From positions 62,001 to 126,000 of the forward strand of contig CAYVFI010000001.1 in the NCBI GenBank assembly GCA_964450955.1: a DNA stretch of 64,000 bases. Reading direction: 5' to 3'. The stretch is from CAYNWT01 sp964450955 (lineage in GTDB: Bacteria; Planctomycetota; Planctomycetia; Planctomycetales; Planctomycetaceae). The position numbers and the translations under genes are program-made. Within the stretch, counting starts at the first letter, position 1, and each line of letters begins with the position of its first letter. Positions 37,232-46,257 of this stretch are shown in pieces. Under the pieces are notes generated by a model that was given only the letters and a program-made list of their open reading frames with translations, was not told where the DNA came from and did not search any database.

Positions 37232-37894
37232 ATGAGTTCTTTAGTTCCCACACCGTTTCTGTTTCGTTATTCGCTGCCCGCACAGCAGGTCGAGGGGTTG
37301 CCGAAGCGAGCGAAGACAAGTTTGCTGGCGTTGCCGGAGTCGTGTTCATTGCCGGACCTGCGGCAGGTTGATGGTGAAAATCACTTCGGTGATGTTCGCA
37401 TCGGATGGAACACAAAAGGCATCGGCGTAAGCGTACTGGTCACCGGACGGACCGCTCCGCTGGCGTGCGATTCAAAGCGTCCCGCTGAATCAGACGGTCT
37501 GCAGATTTGGATCGACACTCGCAACACCCAAAACATCCACCGGGCGTCTCGGTTTTGCCACCACTTTTGTTTCCTTCCGGCAAGAAAGAACGGGAAGCCT
37601 GAAAAGCCATTCGCCACGCAACTGGAAATCGCCCGAGCGCGTGAGGAAACGAAGTTGGCTGACGGCAAGTCCTTGTCGGTTCTCGTCAACGCAAAGAAGG
37701 GTGGCTACCTTTTGGAAGCATGGATCCCGGCAAGTTGTCTCACCGGCTTCGATCCGGACGCCACTCCACGACTGGGTTTCTACTACCACCTGCGCGATTC
37801 TGAATTGGGCGATCAATTTCTGACCGTTGGCGATGAGTTCCCATTCGCGAACGACCCCAGCCTGTGGAGCACTCTGGAACTAAAGCAAACCTAA
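37232..37894 (+). CDS. CBM9-like (DOMON-fold) protein
   Basis: A 220-residue protein without a clear signal peptide, starting at ATG 37232. The core has GDVRIGWNTKGIGVSVLVTG, then DGLQIWIDTRNTQNIHRASRFC, and GYLLEAWIPASCLTGFDPD. That is the pattern of family-9 carbohydrate-binding-module-like domains: paired strands around a DGLxIWIDTR motif. It may bind sugar or a hydrophobic ligand. The absence of a fused enzyme is usual for such planctomycete proteins. A 112-bp palindromic element starts at the next base. Confidence 0.62.
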   Translation: MSSLVPTPFLFRYSLPAQQVEGLPKRAKTSLLALPESCSLPDLRQVDGENHFGDVRIGWNTKGIGVSVLVTGRTAPLACDSKRPAESDGLQIWIDTRNTQNIHRASRFCHHFCFLPARKNGKPEKPFATQLEIARAREETKLADGKSLSVLVNAKKGGYLLEAWIPASCLTGFDPDATPRLGFYYHLRDSELGDQFLTVGDEFPFANDPSLWSTLELKQT

Positions 37895-37895
37895 C

Positions 37896-38007
37896 CCCCG
37901 TTTAACCCGTGGCCGAAGCCCAGGCCGTCAGTCAGCCAGGCCGTCAGTAAAACAGGGTTCGACTTAGACAGGGTTCGACCTGGTCTTCGACCACGGGCTA
38001 AACGGGG
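37896..38007. repeat. Palindromic element with 29-bp arms and internal direct repeats
   Basis: The arms 37896-37924 and 37979-38007 are reverse complements at 26 of 29 positions. Between or overlapping them, CCAGGCCGTCAGT is repeated at 37920-37932 and 37936-37948, and ACAGGGTTCGAC at 37952-37963 and 37968-37979. Position and style resemble the elements at 1026 and 2302. Confidence 0.7.
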
Positions 38008-38119
38008 TAAAGGTCGACCGTGATTGCTGAACGTGACCTGGGTCCCTACAACTGCAAAGTATCGAGTCGTTGAACGCACGTTCGTTCGCCCCTAAACCAC
38101 TTACGAAGGAAGATCCGTC

Positions 38120-38221
38120 ATGGCCGGCAAAGATAAACGCAAGAAAGAGACACAGAAGAAGGCCACGCTGACACCGAAGGAGAAGAAGCAAAAGAAGCTG
38201 GAAAAGAAAAACGCCCGCTGA
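38120..38221 (+). CDS. 33-residue lysine-rich small protein
   Basis: An ATG at 38120 lies seven bases after GGAAG and opens a 33-codon frame: MAGKDKRKKETQKKATLTPK and then a tail rich in lysine and glutamate, ending NAR. About 45% of residues are lysine or arginine, with none hydrophobic enough for a membrane. Short basic proteins with this pattern (a lysine-rich head, then an xxKEKKxxKxxKK tail) are known as unannotated genes in several phyla, presumably nucleic-acid binding. It is too short for usual gene callers. Confidence 0.6.
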   Translation: MAGKDKRKKETQKKATLTPKEKKQKKLEKKNAR

Positions 38222-38248
38222 TCTTGCATGCGGCCTTATGGGTCGGGA

Positions 38249-39502
38249 CTAACGGAGATTCGCTTCGAATTGAATGGTTTGTGTTTTCAGAATCGCGTCG
38301 GACTGGATTGAAATACTTGTTATGTCCGCGTCCCGGACGTTCTTGATGACGCATTCCAAACTGCTGCCCGGCAAGAGCCCTTTGAGTGACTGTTGCGAAC
38401 GCTTGTTTCCGGCGGTGAAGAACGCGTTGCGATAAATTGGTGCTATCCCTTCATTCACGACGTTCAATCGCAGCGTGTCGCCGGTTCGCGTCGCCGACGT
38501 CACTTTGAACCGGTACCCCGTTGCCATTCCCGCTCTGGCAATGTCGGCCATGGATCGATATTTGGGTTGATCGTTTCCGATCATGTAACTGATGTGAAAC
38601 TGCTTTGCAGCCTGCGTGAAAGGCACGCCATTGGGACCATTCTCCGCGAGCGCATTTTTCTGGTCGCGATTGTTGTAGTAGCTGAATTCACCGCCCGCGG
38701 GTGATGTCTTCCAGCGTTGTAGATTCAACGCTTTCCAATTCATTGCGTTCTCTTTCGGGTGCTGCCTGCACAGGAAAGAATCGTCAAACACACCGAATGG
38801 CAGCGGAAGCAGTTGGTCATTGTCTTCCAGAGGAGAATAGTCGTAGTCAGCGGCATCGACGCTGACGGACCACGGCAGATTGACAAACGTTTGGCTGAGA
38901 TGCTTAAAAAACCTGGACTGGTAGTCTTTCGAAGGAAATGTCTGCCCCAATTTGCGAGGACCGTCGTAGATATGGTACTCGGCCCACAAACCGAATCCGG
39001 TTTGAACAAACGCTAAGCGGCTATCGTTGTCGTAGCGCTGGGCGAACCGCGAATAGAACTCAATCACAAAGTCCTGTAACGCTTTGTTGCTCCAGTCACA
39101 GAAGTGAGTCTTCTTTCCCTCGCTCTTGCCAACGGTTTCTTTGTAGTCAGGTCGGTTACGTATGAACTGAGGGACCGTGGTCTTCTTCCCGACGTAGACA
39201 AAATAAAACCGCAGCACAGCCTGGTGACCACGTTTCGCAATCTGGTTTAGGATGCTGTCCAGCTTTGAGTAGTCGTACGTGCCGTCCGGTTGGACAACTT
39301 CGTCATAACCGCAGTAGCGGTATTCAAGTGAAATTGCCTCGGTGGCAACCTTGTCGTGATCGGTCCACAACACGATACCCGTCATGGGCTGCACGCGAGT
39401 AATCCTGGATTGCAAAGGCACGTCGCGTTCGGACTGAGCCTGAACTGAGGTGGACGCACAGATTATCGCGACAAGAAGAGACTGAAGGTGCAGCTTGGAC
39501 AT
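38249..39502 (-). CDS. Secreted glycoside-hydrolase-like protein, DUF4832-type
   Basis: A 417-residue exported protein with a signal peptide ending near SVQAQ (about 23). The N-terminal barrel-like part has LEYRYCGYDEV, then LNQIAKRGHQAVLRFYFVY and FVQTGFGLWAEYHIYDG, in the style of DUF4874/GH-like barrels where strands end in acidic residues. The C-terminal part GYRFKVTSATRTGDTLRLNV and EGIAPIYRNAFF follows the DUF4832 beta-sandwich. The family is carbohydrate-associated but without characterised activity. A TCCGCCAG (39510-39517) / CTGGCGGA (39542-39549) hairpin lies in its leader. Confidence 0.6.
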   Translation of the reverse strand: MSKLHLQSLLVAIICASTSVQAQSERDVPLQSRITRVQPMTGIVLWTDHDKVATEAISLEYRYCGYDEVVQPDGTYDYSKLDSILNQIAKRGHQAVLRFYFVYVGKKTTVPQFIRNRPDYKETVGKSEGKKTHFCDWSNKALQDFVIEFYSRFAQRYDNDSRLAFVQTGFGLWAEYHIYDGPRKLGQTFPSKDYQSRFFKHLSQTFVNLPWSVSVDAADYDYSPLEDNDQLLPLPFGVFDDSFLCRQHPKENAMNWKALNLQRWKTSPAGGEFSYYNNRDQKNALAENGPNGVPFTQAAKQFHISYMIGNDQPKYRSMADIARAGMATGYRFKVTSATRTGDTLRLNVVNEGIAPIYRNAFFTAGNKRSQQSLKGLLPGSSLECVIKNVRDADITSISIQSDAILKTQTIQFEANLR

Positions 39503-39851
39503 GGGGGGTTCCGCCAGTGAGTTTCCGCGAGTAGCGAAGTGCTGGCGGATTGTAGTCTGAGAAGCGGTTCGATTGATGAGGCGTACCGGCTTCCTTTCAG
39601 TGTTTTCGATCTCTGACCATGCAGATTCAGACCGCTGGTCCCGCTAAGCGTAATCGCACACAAACCGTCCGCACCCGCATGGTCCATCTGCGTGGTGTTA
39701 TTTGCTTGTCGCGGGCGATTTACGCATGTTCAACGATTCGGCAGCCGGTTGGCCAGCCGTCGATTGTGAATCAGCGGGCAATCGCCGACACTATGGGCAG
39801 GATGGACAAGAGGGCTTGTCCTGCGCCAGCGAACGATCGCGCGTGTCAGGG
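39503..39851. other. Intergenic region between divergent genes
   Basis: About 350 bases, containing the 8-bp hairpin at 39510-39549 in the leader of the minus-strand gene. The AddB-type gene frame remains open from 39702, but no ribosome site or homology-like sequence supports translation before 39852. Promoters for both directions are expected here. Confidence 0.35.
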
Positions 39852-42740
39852 ATGAAGATGGGAATCACTCGTGAGTTTATTGGCTGGGAACAGCCGATTT
39901 TGGTGCGCGCGGTTGGCTATTTGCTGGATCGGTACGCGACCAATAGTGAATGCGATCTTAGTGGGGTCATTGTTGTGGTTCCCGGTCGCAGGGCGGGTAG
40001 ACGGCTACTTGAGATCCTGGTAGACAGGACGGCAGGTCAGTATCCCGACTTTGTGCCTCCGCAAATTGAAACGGCCGGAACGCTGCCCGACCTGCTGTTT
40101 GTGAACCAGCAGCAGTACGCGGATACATTAATCTGCAATTTGGTCTGGGCGGAGGCTCTGAAATCGACCAATCAACGTCAGCTGCGGACCGTGGTTCCTG
40201 AAGTCCCGCAGCGAGACGACACTGACGCCTGGTTGGCTCTGGCTGATTTGATTCGTGGCCAGCACCGCGAACTGGCTGCAGAAGGTCTGGACTTTGAAGA
40301 CGTTGCCATCGCCTGCAGGAAGGCCAACGAAAGCAGCGAATCGCGACGCTGGTTCACTTTGCGAGCGGTTCAAGTGGACTACCTGCATCGCATGGACCAG
40401 ATCCGCTATTGGGATCGCCAGACGGCTCGGCTGGAAGCAGTGAAGCGGGACGAATGCGAAACGGATCGCGATATTGTCCTGGTTGCCACGGTCGATTTGA
40501 ACCGCGGTATCCGGAAGATGCTGGAACCAATTTCCGACCGCGTCACCGCGCTCATTGGTGCTCCGAAAAGCTACTCGGAACACTTTGACGAGTTCGGGAC
40601 GCTTGTCGCTGAAGCGTGGGCAGACACGAAACTGGATTTGCGTTCTGAACATGTTTCCGTGGTCGATCGACCGGACGATCAGGCGGCGACTGCCGTCGAT
40701 GTCGTGTCCGCGTACGACGGCCGCTACCGGGCTGATGAGATTACCGTTGGCGTTGCTGACGACCGGCTTATTCCGCACCTGCAACGGCACTTTGGTGAAT
40801 GCAATGTGGCGACCCGTTGGTTTGATGGTCAGCATCTGGATCAGACGCCGCCCTATCGATTGTTTGAACAACTGGCGGAGTTTATCGACGGCTTACTACC
40901 CGGCGCGACGGACGCGCGGTGGTGGAATTTTGAGGCGTACGCGGCGTTGGTTCGTCACCCGGATTTGTTTAACTGGATCGAAGCCAACTTCGCTGCACCG
41001 TCTGCGTCTGACGGAAAAAACAGCCAACCGTGGCTGGTTCAACTGGACGAATACCGGGCGAATCACCTGCAGCCGCGTCCGGGTTTTTGGATAAACAGCA
41101 ATCGTAATAAAACGCTGTCGATGTTGTGGACGAAAATCGGTGACCTGGTCGCCGACTTCGCGCCGTCCGATGATCGAGGGGCGTTGTTTCCTGAGATCGC
41201 TCGGCTGGACGAATGGGTCGAACCGATTCGGAACTTCGTCAAAACGGTCTACAAGTCGCGCAGCTTCAATCCTGATGACACCGCGGACAACGTTGCAGCG
41301 GCAGCGATTCGTCGCTTCGACGAAATTCTATACGGCTTCGAAAGAATACCCGAATCCGTTTTGCCCGACGTCAACGCGGCTCAGGCGATTCGAATGATGC
41401 TAAGCGAGTGTGTGGGCGAGTTTGTCCCACCGCCGCGTGATGATTCGGCAATTGAGCTGCTTGGTTGGCTGGAGCTGGTTCTTGATGATTCGCCGGCGCT
41501 GGTTGTGACTACGTTTAACGAACAATTTGTGCCGCAGTCGTCGACATCGGACATGTTCCTTCCGAACCAGCTACGCAAGCGATTGGATTTAAACGACAAC
41601 ACGCAGCGGTACGCGCGTGATGCATATGCGATGCATGTCATGCTGAGGTCTCGACAGGAATTGAAGTTGATCGTTGGTCGTCGCGATGATACCAACGACC
41701 CACTGGCTCCCAGTCGGCTGTTGTTCGCGACGGAACCGGCAGAAATTCCATCGCGTGTGTTGGAGTTTTACCCGGTGCGTGCTGAACCGAATACGTCTGC
41801 AGAACGATCGCGGTTGTTTAGTGATCGCGAAACAAGCGGGTTCAAAGTGCCGCGGCCGGATGGGCTGGAGCCGCCGCTGGATTCCCTGACCGTGAGTTAC
41901 TTTAAGGACTACCTGCGGTGTCCATATCGGTTCTATTTGCAGCACGTCCTGAAGCTGCGTGAGGCTGATGATTCGGCTCGGGAAATGCACCCCGGTCAGT
42001 TTGGAACCATCATCCATGACGTGCTGGAGGACTTCGGTCGTGATACCGATATTCGGGACAGTTTGAACCCGGCTGACATTTGTTCGTTCCTCACGTCGGC
42101 GTTAGATAACCGTGTGCGGCGAAAGTTTGGCAAGGTTCGCACCGCGGCGACCAATGTGCAGATTCAGCGAATTCGGTTGCGGCTGGAACGGTTCGCAGAC
42201 TGGCAAGCCAACTGGGCGTCGATGGGATATCGCATTCGTTACGCTGAAGACGCCACTGAGGATAACTCGGCGGACCGAGTCACCTTTCCGATTGGCGAGG
42301 GCGATTCGGTTGAACTTCGAGGTCGCATAGACCGGATCGATCAACGCGGCAACAGCGATGAGTGGGTGATCTTCGACTACAAGACGTCTGATTCAGCGAA
42401 GCGGCCTGACGAAACGCATATCAAGGGGCAGCGAAATTTGGGGCCTGACCGGTGGGTCGATTTGCAGTTGCCGTTGTATCGGCATCTGGCCAGGTCGCTG
42501 CCAACTGACTGCGGTCAGAACTACAAGGTTGGCTATATCCTGCTGCCGGGCGATGTCAGCAAGATTGGTGACGAGATCGCCAAGTGGAGTGCGGATGATC
42601 TTCAGGAAGCTGATGATCTGGCCCGCGATGTGGCTCGGCACATTGTCGCGAAGCAATTCTGGCCGCCGAAATCCGTTGACTATCCAAGCTTCGCACGCAT
42701 CTGCCAGGACGCGGTCTTCGATCGTGAGGTGCTGGCATGA
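39852..42740 (+). CDS. AddB-type PD-(D/E)XK nuclease subunit
   Basis: A 962-residue protein from ATG 39852. It resembles the AddB/RexB partner of the AddAB helicase-nuclease for double-strand-break repair. The N-terminal part carries the degenerate helicase fold (LSGVIVVVPGRRAGRRLLEI); residues about 690-960 hold the PD-(D/E)XK nuclease with YFKDYLRCPYRFYLQHVLKL and HPGQFGTIIHDVLEDFGRD, then WVIFDYKTSD (the D-K pair). Classical AddB has four cysteines holding a 4Fe-4S cluster; here only the CPYRFYL cysteine and one near the C-terminus (ICQDA) are visible. The stop overlaps the start of the helicase gene (ATGA). Confidence 0.8.
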   Translation: MKMGITREFIGWEQPILVRAVGYLLDRYATNSECDLSGVIVVVPGRRAGRRLLEILVDRTAGQYPDFVPPQIETAGTLPDLLFVNQQQYADTLICNLVWAEALKSTNQRQLRTVVPEVPQRDDTDAWLALADLIRGQHRELAAEGLDFEDVAIACRKANESSESRRWFTLRAVQVDYLHRMDQIRYWDRQTARLEAVKRDECETDRDIVLVATVDLNRGIRKMLEPISDRVTALIGAPKSYSEHFDEFGTLVAEAWADTKLDLRSEHVSVVDRPDDQAATAVDVVSAYDGRYRADEITVGVADDRLIPHLQRHFGECNVATRWFDGQHLDQTPPYRLFEQLAEFIDGLLPGATDARWWNFEAYAALVRHPDLFNWIEANFAAPSASDGKNSQPWLVQLDEYRANHLQPRPGFWINSNRNKTLSMLWTKIGDLVADFAPSDDRGALFPEIARLDEWVEPIRNFVKTVYKSRSFNPDDTADNVAAAAIRRFDEILYGFERIPESVLPDVNAAQAIRMMLSECVGEFVPPPRDDSAIELLGWLELVLDDSPALVVTTFNEQFVPQSSTSDMFLPNQLRKRLDLNDNTQRYARDAYAMHVMLRSRQELKLIVGRRDDTNDPLAPSRLLFATEPAEIPSRVLEFYPVRAEPNTSAERSRLFSDRETSGFKVPRPDGLEPPLDSLTVSYFKDYLRCPYRFYLQHVLKLREADDSAREMHPGQFGTIIHDVLEDFGRDTDIRDSLNPADICSFLTSALDNRVRRKFGKVRTAATNVQIQRIRLRLERFADWQANWASMGYRIRYAEDATEDNSADRVTFPIGEGDSVELRGRIDRIDQRGNSDEWVIFDYKTSDSAKRPDETHIKGQRNLGPDRWVDLQLPLYRHLARSLPTDCGQNYKVGYILLPGDVSKIGDEIAKWSADDLQEADDLARDVARHIVAKQFWPPKSVDYPSFARICQDAVFDREVLA

Positions 42741-45700
42741 AAAGCACCGACATTAAAACCGCCGGCGAACGACTTATCATCCGCGCGTCGGCCGGGACCG
42801 GTAAGACATTTCAGCTTACGAATCGTTACTTGCGTCAACTGCATGCCGGCGCGGGCAGCGATGAGATTCTGGCGACGACGTTTACTCGCAAAGCGGCGGG
42901 TGAGATTTTGGAACGCGTCATGCAGCGGTTGGCCCTGGCCGCGAGTTCCGATGAGAACGCCGACGATCTGGCCGGGCATTTGAATGCGTCCGACTTCCAT
43001 CGCGAACGCGCGTTGGAGTTGTTGACGGAGTTCACTCGCAGCCTGCATCGGGTCAATATTTGCACGCTGGACGCGTTGTTTCTTCGTGTCGCTTCCAGCA
43101 TGAGTCTGGAACTGGGGTTGATGCCCGGTTGGGATATCATTGAACAATCGGAAGACGCGATCCTGCGCGACCGTGCGATTGATGCGATGATCCAGGCGTC
43201 GAAGGGTGACGACATCGTCAATCTGACGCGCCTGCTGGCAAAGGGAGAACTGCGGCAAACGGTCGCGTGGGCGATTCGCGAAGCTGTTTCAACCGTTCAT
43301 GAACTCGCGCAGGAAACATCGCCGGCGGCGTGGGACTGGTTCCCTCCGATCAGGCGGATGCCGGACGAAGAATTTGAAGCACTGCTGGATATCTTCCCCG
43401 ATGTTCCGGTTGGCAACGCGGCGAAGGCCCATGTGACCGCAGTTGAACGCGCGAGCAACGAGGCATGGGATCTGTTTTTGGGCTCCGGAGCGGCTCCGAA
43501 GATTATCTTTGAGGATTCGATATTCAACCGGAAACAACTGCCAGACGAGTGCGTGGAAGCCTACCGCCAGATGTTCGAACGCGCGGCGGTTCATTACTAC
43601 GACAACGTCACGACGTACACGAAAGCGACGCGGCGGTTAGCCGATCGTTTCGAAAAGACTTATGCGGAAACCAAACGGAAGGCTCGCGGCCTGATGTTTG
43701 GTGATGTGCCGCGGCTACTGGTGAAATCTTTAAGCGACAGCGAAAGCCGGCGCGTTGCCTATCGGATGAACAGTAATGTTTGCCACGTGCTGTTGGACGA
43801 GTTCCAGGATACGTCGTTAGTGCAGTGGCATGCGATCAGAGCGCTGGTGTTGGGCAAGCAGGGTTCGCGATTGAAGTCGTTCTTTTGTGTGGGTGACACG
43901 AAGCAGGCGATTTACGGTTGGCGTGGCGGTGTGGCTGAGATTTTTGACGCGGTGCCGGATGAAATTCCCGATCTGGAAGAGGCTCCGCTGAATGAGAGTC
44001 GTCGATCGTGGCCAGCCGTTATCGAGACGGTCAATATTCTGTTCAACACGTTGCCGACGCTGAACGATCTTGAAGACTACGAAGAACCGGTTCGGATGTG
44101 GAGCGAACGGTTTTCCGATCACGAAACGGCGTTCGCTGCGGAACCCGAAGCACTCCAGCGCAGCTACGCGCGGTTGATGGTTTCGGACGATCCCGAACCG
44201 GAAAACAAAAAGAAGGACGCTGCGGAAAAGACGCGTCACCACAATGAGTTTGTGGCGGATGAAATTGCGAGGCTTAGTCGACAAAGCCCTGATGCGACCA
44301 TCGGCGTGTTGACAAGAACCAACGGAGGCGCCAGCCGTTTGGCGTTTGAACTTCGCAAGCGTGGTATCGCAGCCAGCGAAGAAGGCGGTAGCGCGATTGC
44401 GGATTCGGCGGCGGTTTTGGCGATGCTGTCTTTGTTGCACCTGGTTGATCATCCGGGCGATACGGCGTGTCGGTTCCATATTGCGAATTCGCCGCTGGGA
44501 GCGGTTATCGGGCTGACGGATCACGCCAGCGATTTCCAGGCGATTCACACGGCAACGTCGATTCGCAGACGCCTAAGCGAACAAGGTTATGGCGAAACCC
44601 TGTATCAACTGACGGAACGAATTCTTGACGAGTGCAGCATGCGAGACGTTGTGCGGCTGCGGCAAGTGATTGAGATGGGGTGGAAGTTCGACGCAGATCC
44701 GTCACCGCGAACGCGTGAGTTTATCGCGATGATTGAATCGGAACGCGTTGAGGCTCCCACGGAAGACCGCGTGCGCGTGATGACCATTCACAAGTCCAAG
44801 GGGCTGGAGTTCGACATCGTCGTTCTGCCAGAACTAAACAGCCAGCCGATGTTTCAGCGCGTTGCCTGGGCCGCGGACGACATGACCGAAGCCCCCGACA
44901 GAGTCTGTATGCACGTCAAACGGGTGGCTCAGGAAATTCTGCCGCCGGAATTTCGTGACGTGTTTAAGCAAACGACCAACCGCGACGTCATCGAATCGCT
45001 GTGTCTGCTGTACGTGGCTCTCACTCGAGCCGCCCATGCGATCCATATGATTATTCAGCCGGACGGTGACTTAAAACGCAAACGCCGAAACGGCCAAAAG
45101 TGGTACAGCAAGTACTCCGGTTTGTTGCAGGCTACGCTGGCAACAACCGCGGTTGCAGAACCCGGGTCAACATTATTCGAACGCGGCAATTCGAACTGGT
45201 TTGACGTCGATCAGAAGTACCGCAGCGCAGAACCTGCCGAAGAACCTAAACCACGCGCGCGGCCGGCGTCGGGACTGAATCTTGCTCCAATGACTGACGG
45301 ACGGAAGCGAGGCCTTCAAAGGTCGGCTCCATCGGTTCATCGAGTCAAAGCGGTTCCGGTCGAACGGCTGTTTACGTCCGGCAGTACTGCAGCGCGGTCG
45401 CGGGGGAGTGCGGTTCATCGTTGGTTCGAACAGATTGCGTGGTTGGACGATGGGGTTCCGTCAGACGATCACTTCATGAATTCGCTGGACGATCCCGCGT
45501 TTGCAGAATTGGACCTGGACAAGCTATTGGCCAGCTTCAAAGACGTGTTGGAATCGCGTTCGGTCAGTCAGGCGTTGTCCCGCGATGGCTATCTGACCTC
45601 GCGCGTCTTTAAGGCGGCCTGGCGGCGCAAGTTGGAAGCGGGCGAGTTGCAGTTGGAGATTCAAAACGAACGCGACTTCGCGATTATCCGTCGTGGTGAG

Positions 45701-45955
45701 ATGGTTTCCGGTTCCATCGACCGGCTGGTTTTACTTCGCGGTCCTGAGGGTGTCGTTGCTGGCGACATTATCGACTTCAAAACCGACCAGGCGACGACGC
45801 AGAAGCAACTGAAAAAGCTGAGGAGCGTGTATGCCGAACAGCTTGGGGTCTACCGCGAAGCCGTAGCGCAGATGTTTGGTCTGGATCAAAAAGACGTCTC
45901 CGCGCGACTGCTGATGACTGAAGCAGGCGTTGTTATGGACGTGGGATCTGTCTGA
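42737..45955 (+). CDS. AddA/UvrD-type helicase-nuclease
   Basis: A 1072-residue SF1 helicase with Walker A IRASAGTGKTFQLTNR (about 14-29), motif Ia ATTFTRKAAGEILERVM, motif II LLDEFQDTSLVQWHAI, motif III VGDTKQAIYGWRGG, motif V MTIHKSKGLEFDIVVLPE and motif VI LLYVALTRAAH. The last 160 residues add a PD-(D/E)XK nuclease: SRGSAVHRWFEQIAW, GSIDRLVLL, VAGDIIDFKTDQ and YAEQLGVYREAV. This is the AddA/RecB architecture, so the pair with the upstream AddB-type gene would resect broken DNA ends and load RecA. The four-base overlap indicates coupled translation. Confidence 0.88.
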   Translation: MKSTDIKTAGERLIIRASAGTGKTFQLTNRYLRQLHAGAGSDEILATTFTRKAAGEILERVMQRLALAASSDENADDLAGHLNASDFHRERALELLTEFTRSLHRVNICTLDALFLRVASSMSLELGLMPGWDIIEQSEDAILRDRAIDAMIQASKGDDIVNLTRLLAKGELRQTVAWAIREAVSTVHELAQETSPAAWDWFPPIRRMPDEEFEALLDIFPDVPVGNAAKAHVTAVERASNEAWDLFLGSGAAPKIIFEDSIFNRKQLPDECVEAYRQMFERAAVHYYDNVTTYTKATRRLADRFEKTYAETKRKARGLMFGDVPRLLVKSLSDSESRRVAYRMNSNVCHVLLDEFQDTSLVQWHAIRALVLGKQGSRLKSFFCVGDTKQAIYGWRGGVAEIFDAVPDEIPDLEEAPLNESRRSWPAVIETVNILFNTLPTLNDLEDYEEPVRMWSERFSDHETAFAAEPEALQRSYARLMVSDDPEPENKKKDAAEKTRHHNEFVADEIARLSRQSPDATIGVLTRTNGGASRLAFELRKRGIAASEEGGSAIADSAAVLAMLSLLHLVDHPGDTACRFHIANSPLGAVIGLTDHASDFQAIHTATSIRRRLSEQGYGETLYQLTERILDECSMRDVVRLRQVIEMGWKFDADPSPRTREFIAMIESERVEAPTEDRVRVMTIHKSKGLEFDIVVLPELNSQPMFQRVAWAADDMTEAPDRVCMHVKRVAQEILPPEFRDVFKQTTNRDVIESLCLLYVALTRAAHAIHMIIQPDGDLKRKRRNGQKWYSKYSGLLQATLATTAVAEPGSTLFERGNSNWFDVDQKYRSAEPAEEPKPRARPASGLNLAPMTDGRKRGLQRSAPSVHRVKAVPVERLFTSGSTAARSRGSAVHRWFEQIAWLDDGVPSDDHFMNSLDDPAFAELDLDKLLASFKDVLESRSVSQALSRDGYLTSRVFKAAWRRKLEAGELQLEIQNERDFAIIRRGEMVSGSIDRLVLLRGPEGVVAGDIIDFKTDQATTQKQLKKLRSVYAEQLGVYREAVAQMFGLDQKDVSARLLMTEAGVVMDVGSV

Positions 45956-46257
45956 CGACGAACCGCATGGCGCGACAACAACAGCGACAACAACAGCGAC
46001 AACACGGCGTACATACTTGACGCTGATGGCGCCATCCTGGGGACAACGTCGCCGCTCACGTTTGGTAGCAAAGTGCAAAATGACACATCACTTCACGGCG
46101 AATGTGTGAAAATATACTTTAAAATGCGTCATGTGGTGTGGATTCCCTGGTCGTGGTTTCGGTTCTCCACCAACTACGTGTGAACCTGCCTCGCCGACGT
46201 TGGCCAAGTAGTGGGCAGCTTCTATGGTTGAGCAAGTACTCGGGCCAGGAGCTGATG
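45956..46257. other. Intergenic region with a short tandem repeat
   Basis: CGACAACAACAG is repeated at 45973-45984 and 45985-45996, with a partial copy to 46004. Further on, an A/T-rich tract near 46110-46130 (AAATATACTTTAAAATG) is the best promoter candidate for the peptidase gene. No coding sequence or RNA gene is seen. Confidence 0.4.

Noticed and set aside
45973..46004. Tandem CGACAACAACAG as a CRISPR-like array
   Set aside because: Units are 12 bp, contiguous and without spacers; it is a simple repeat.
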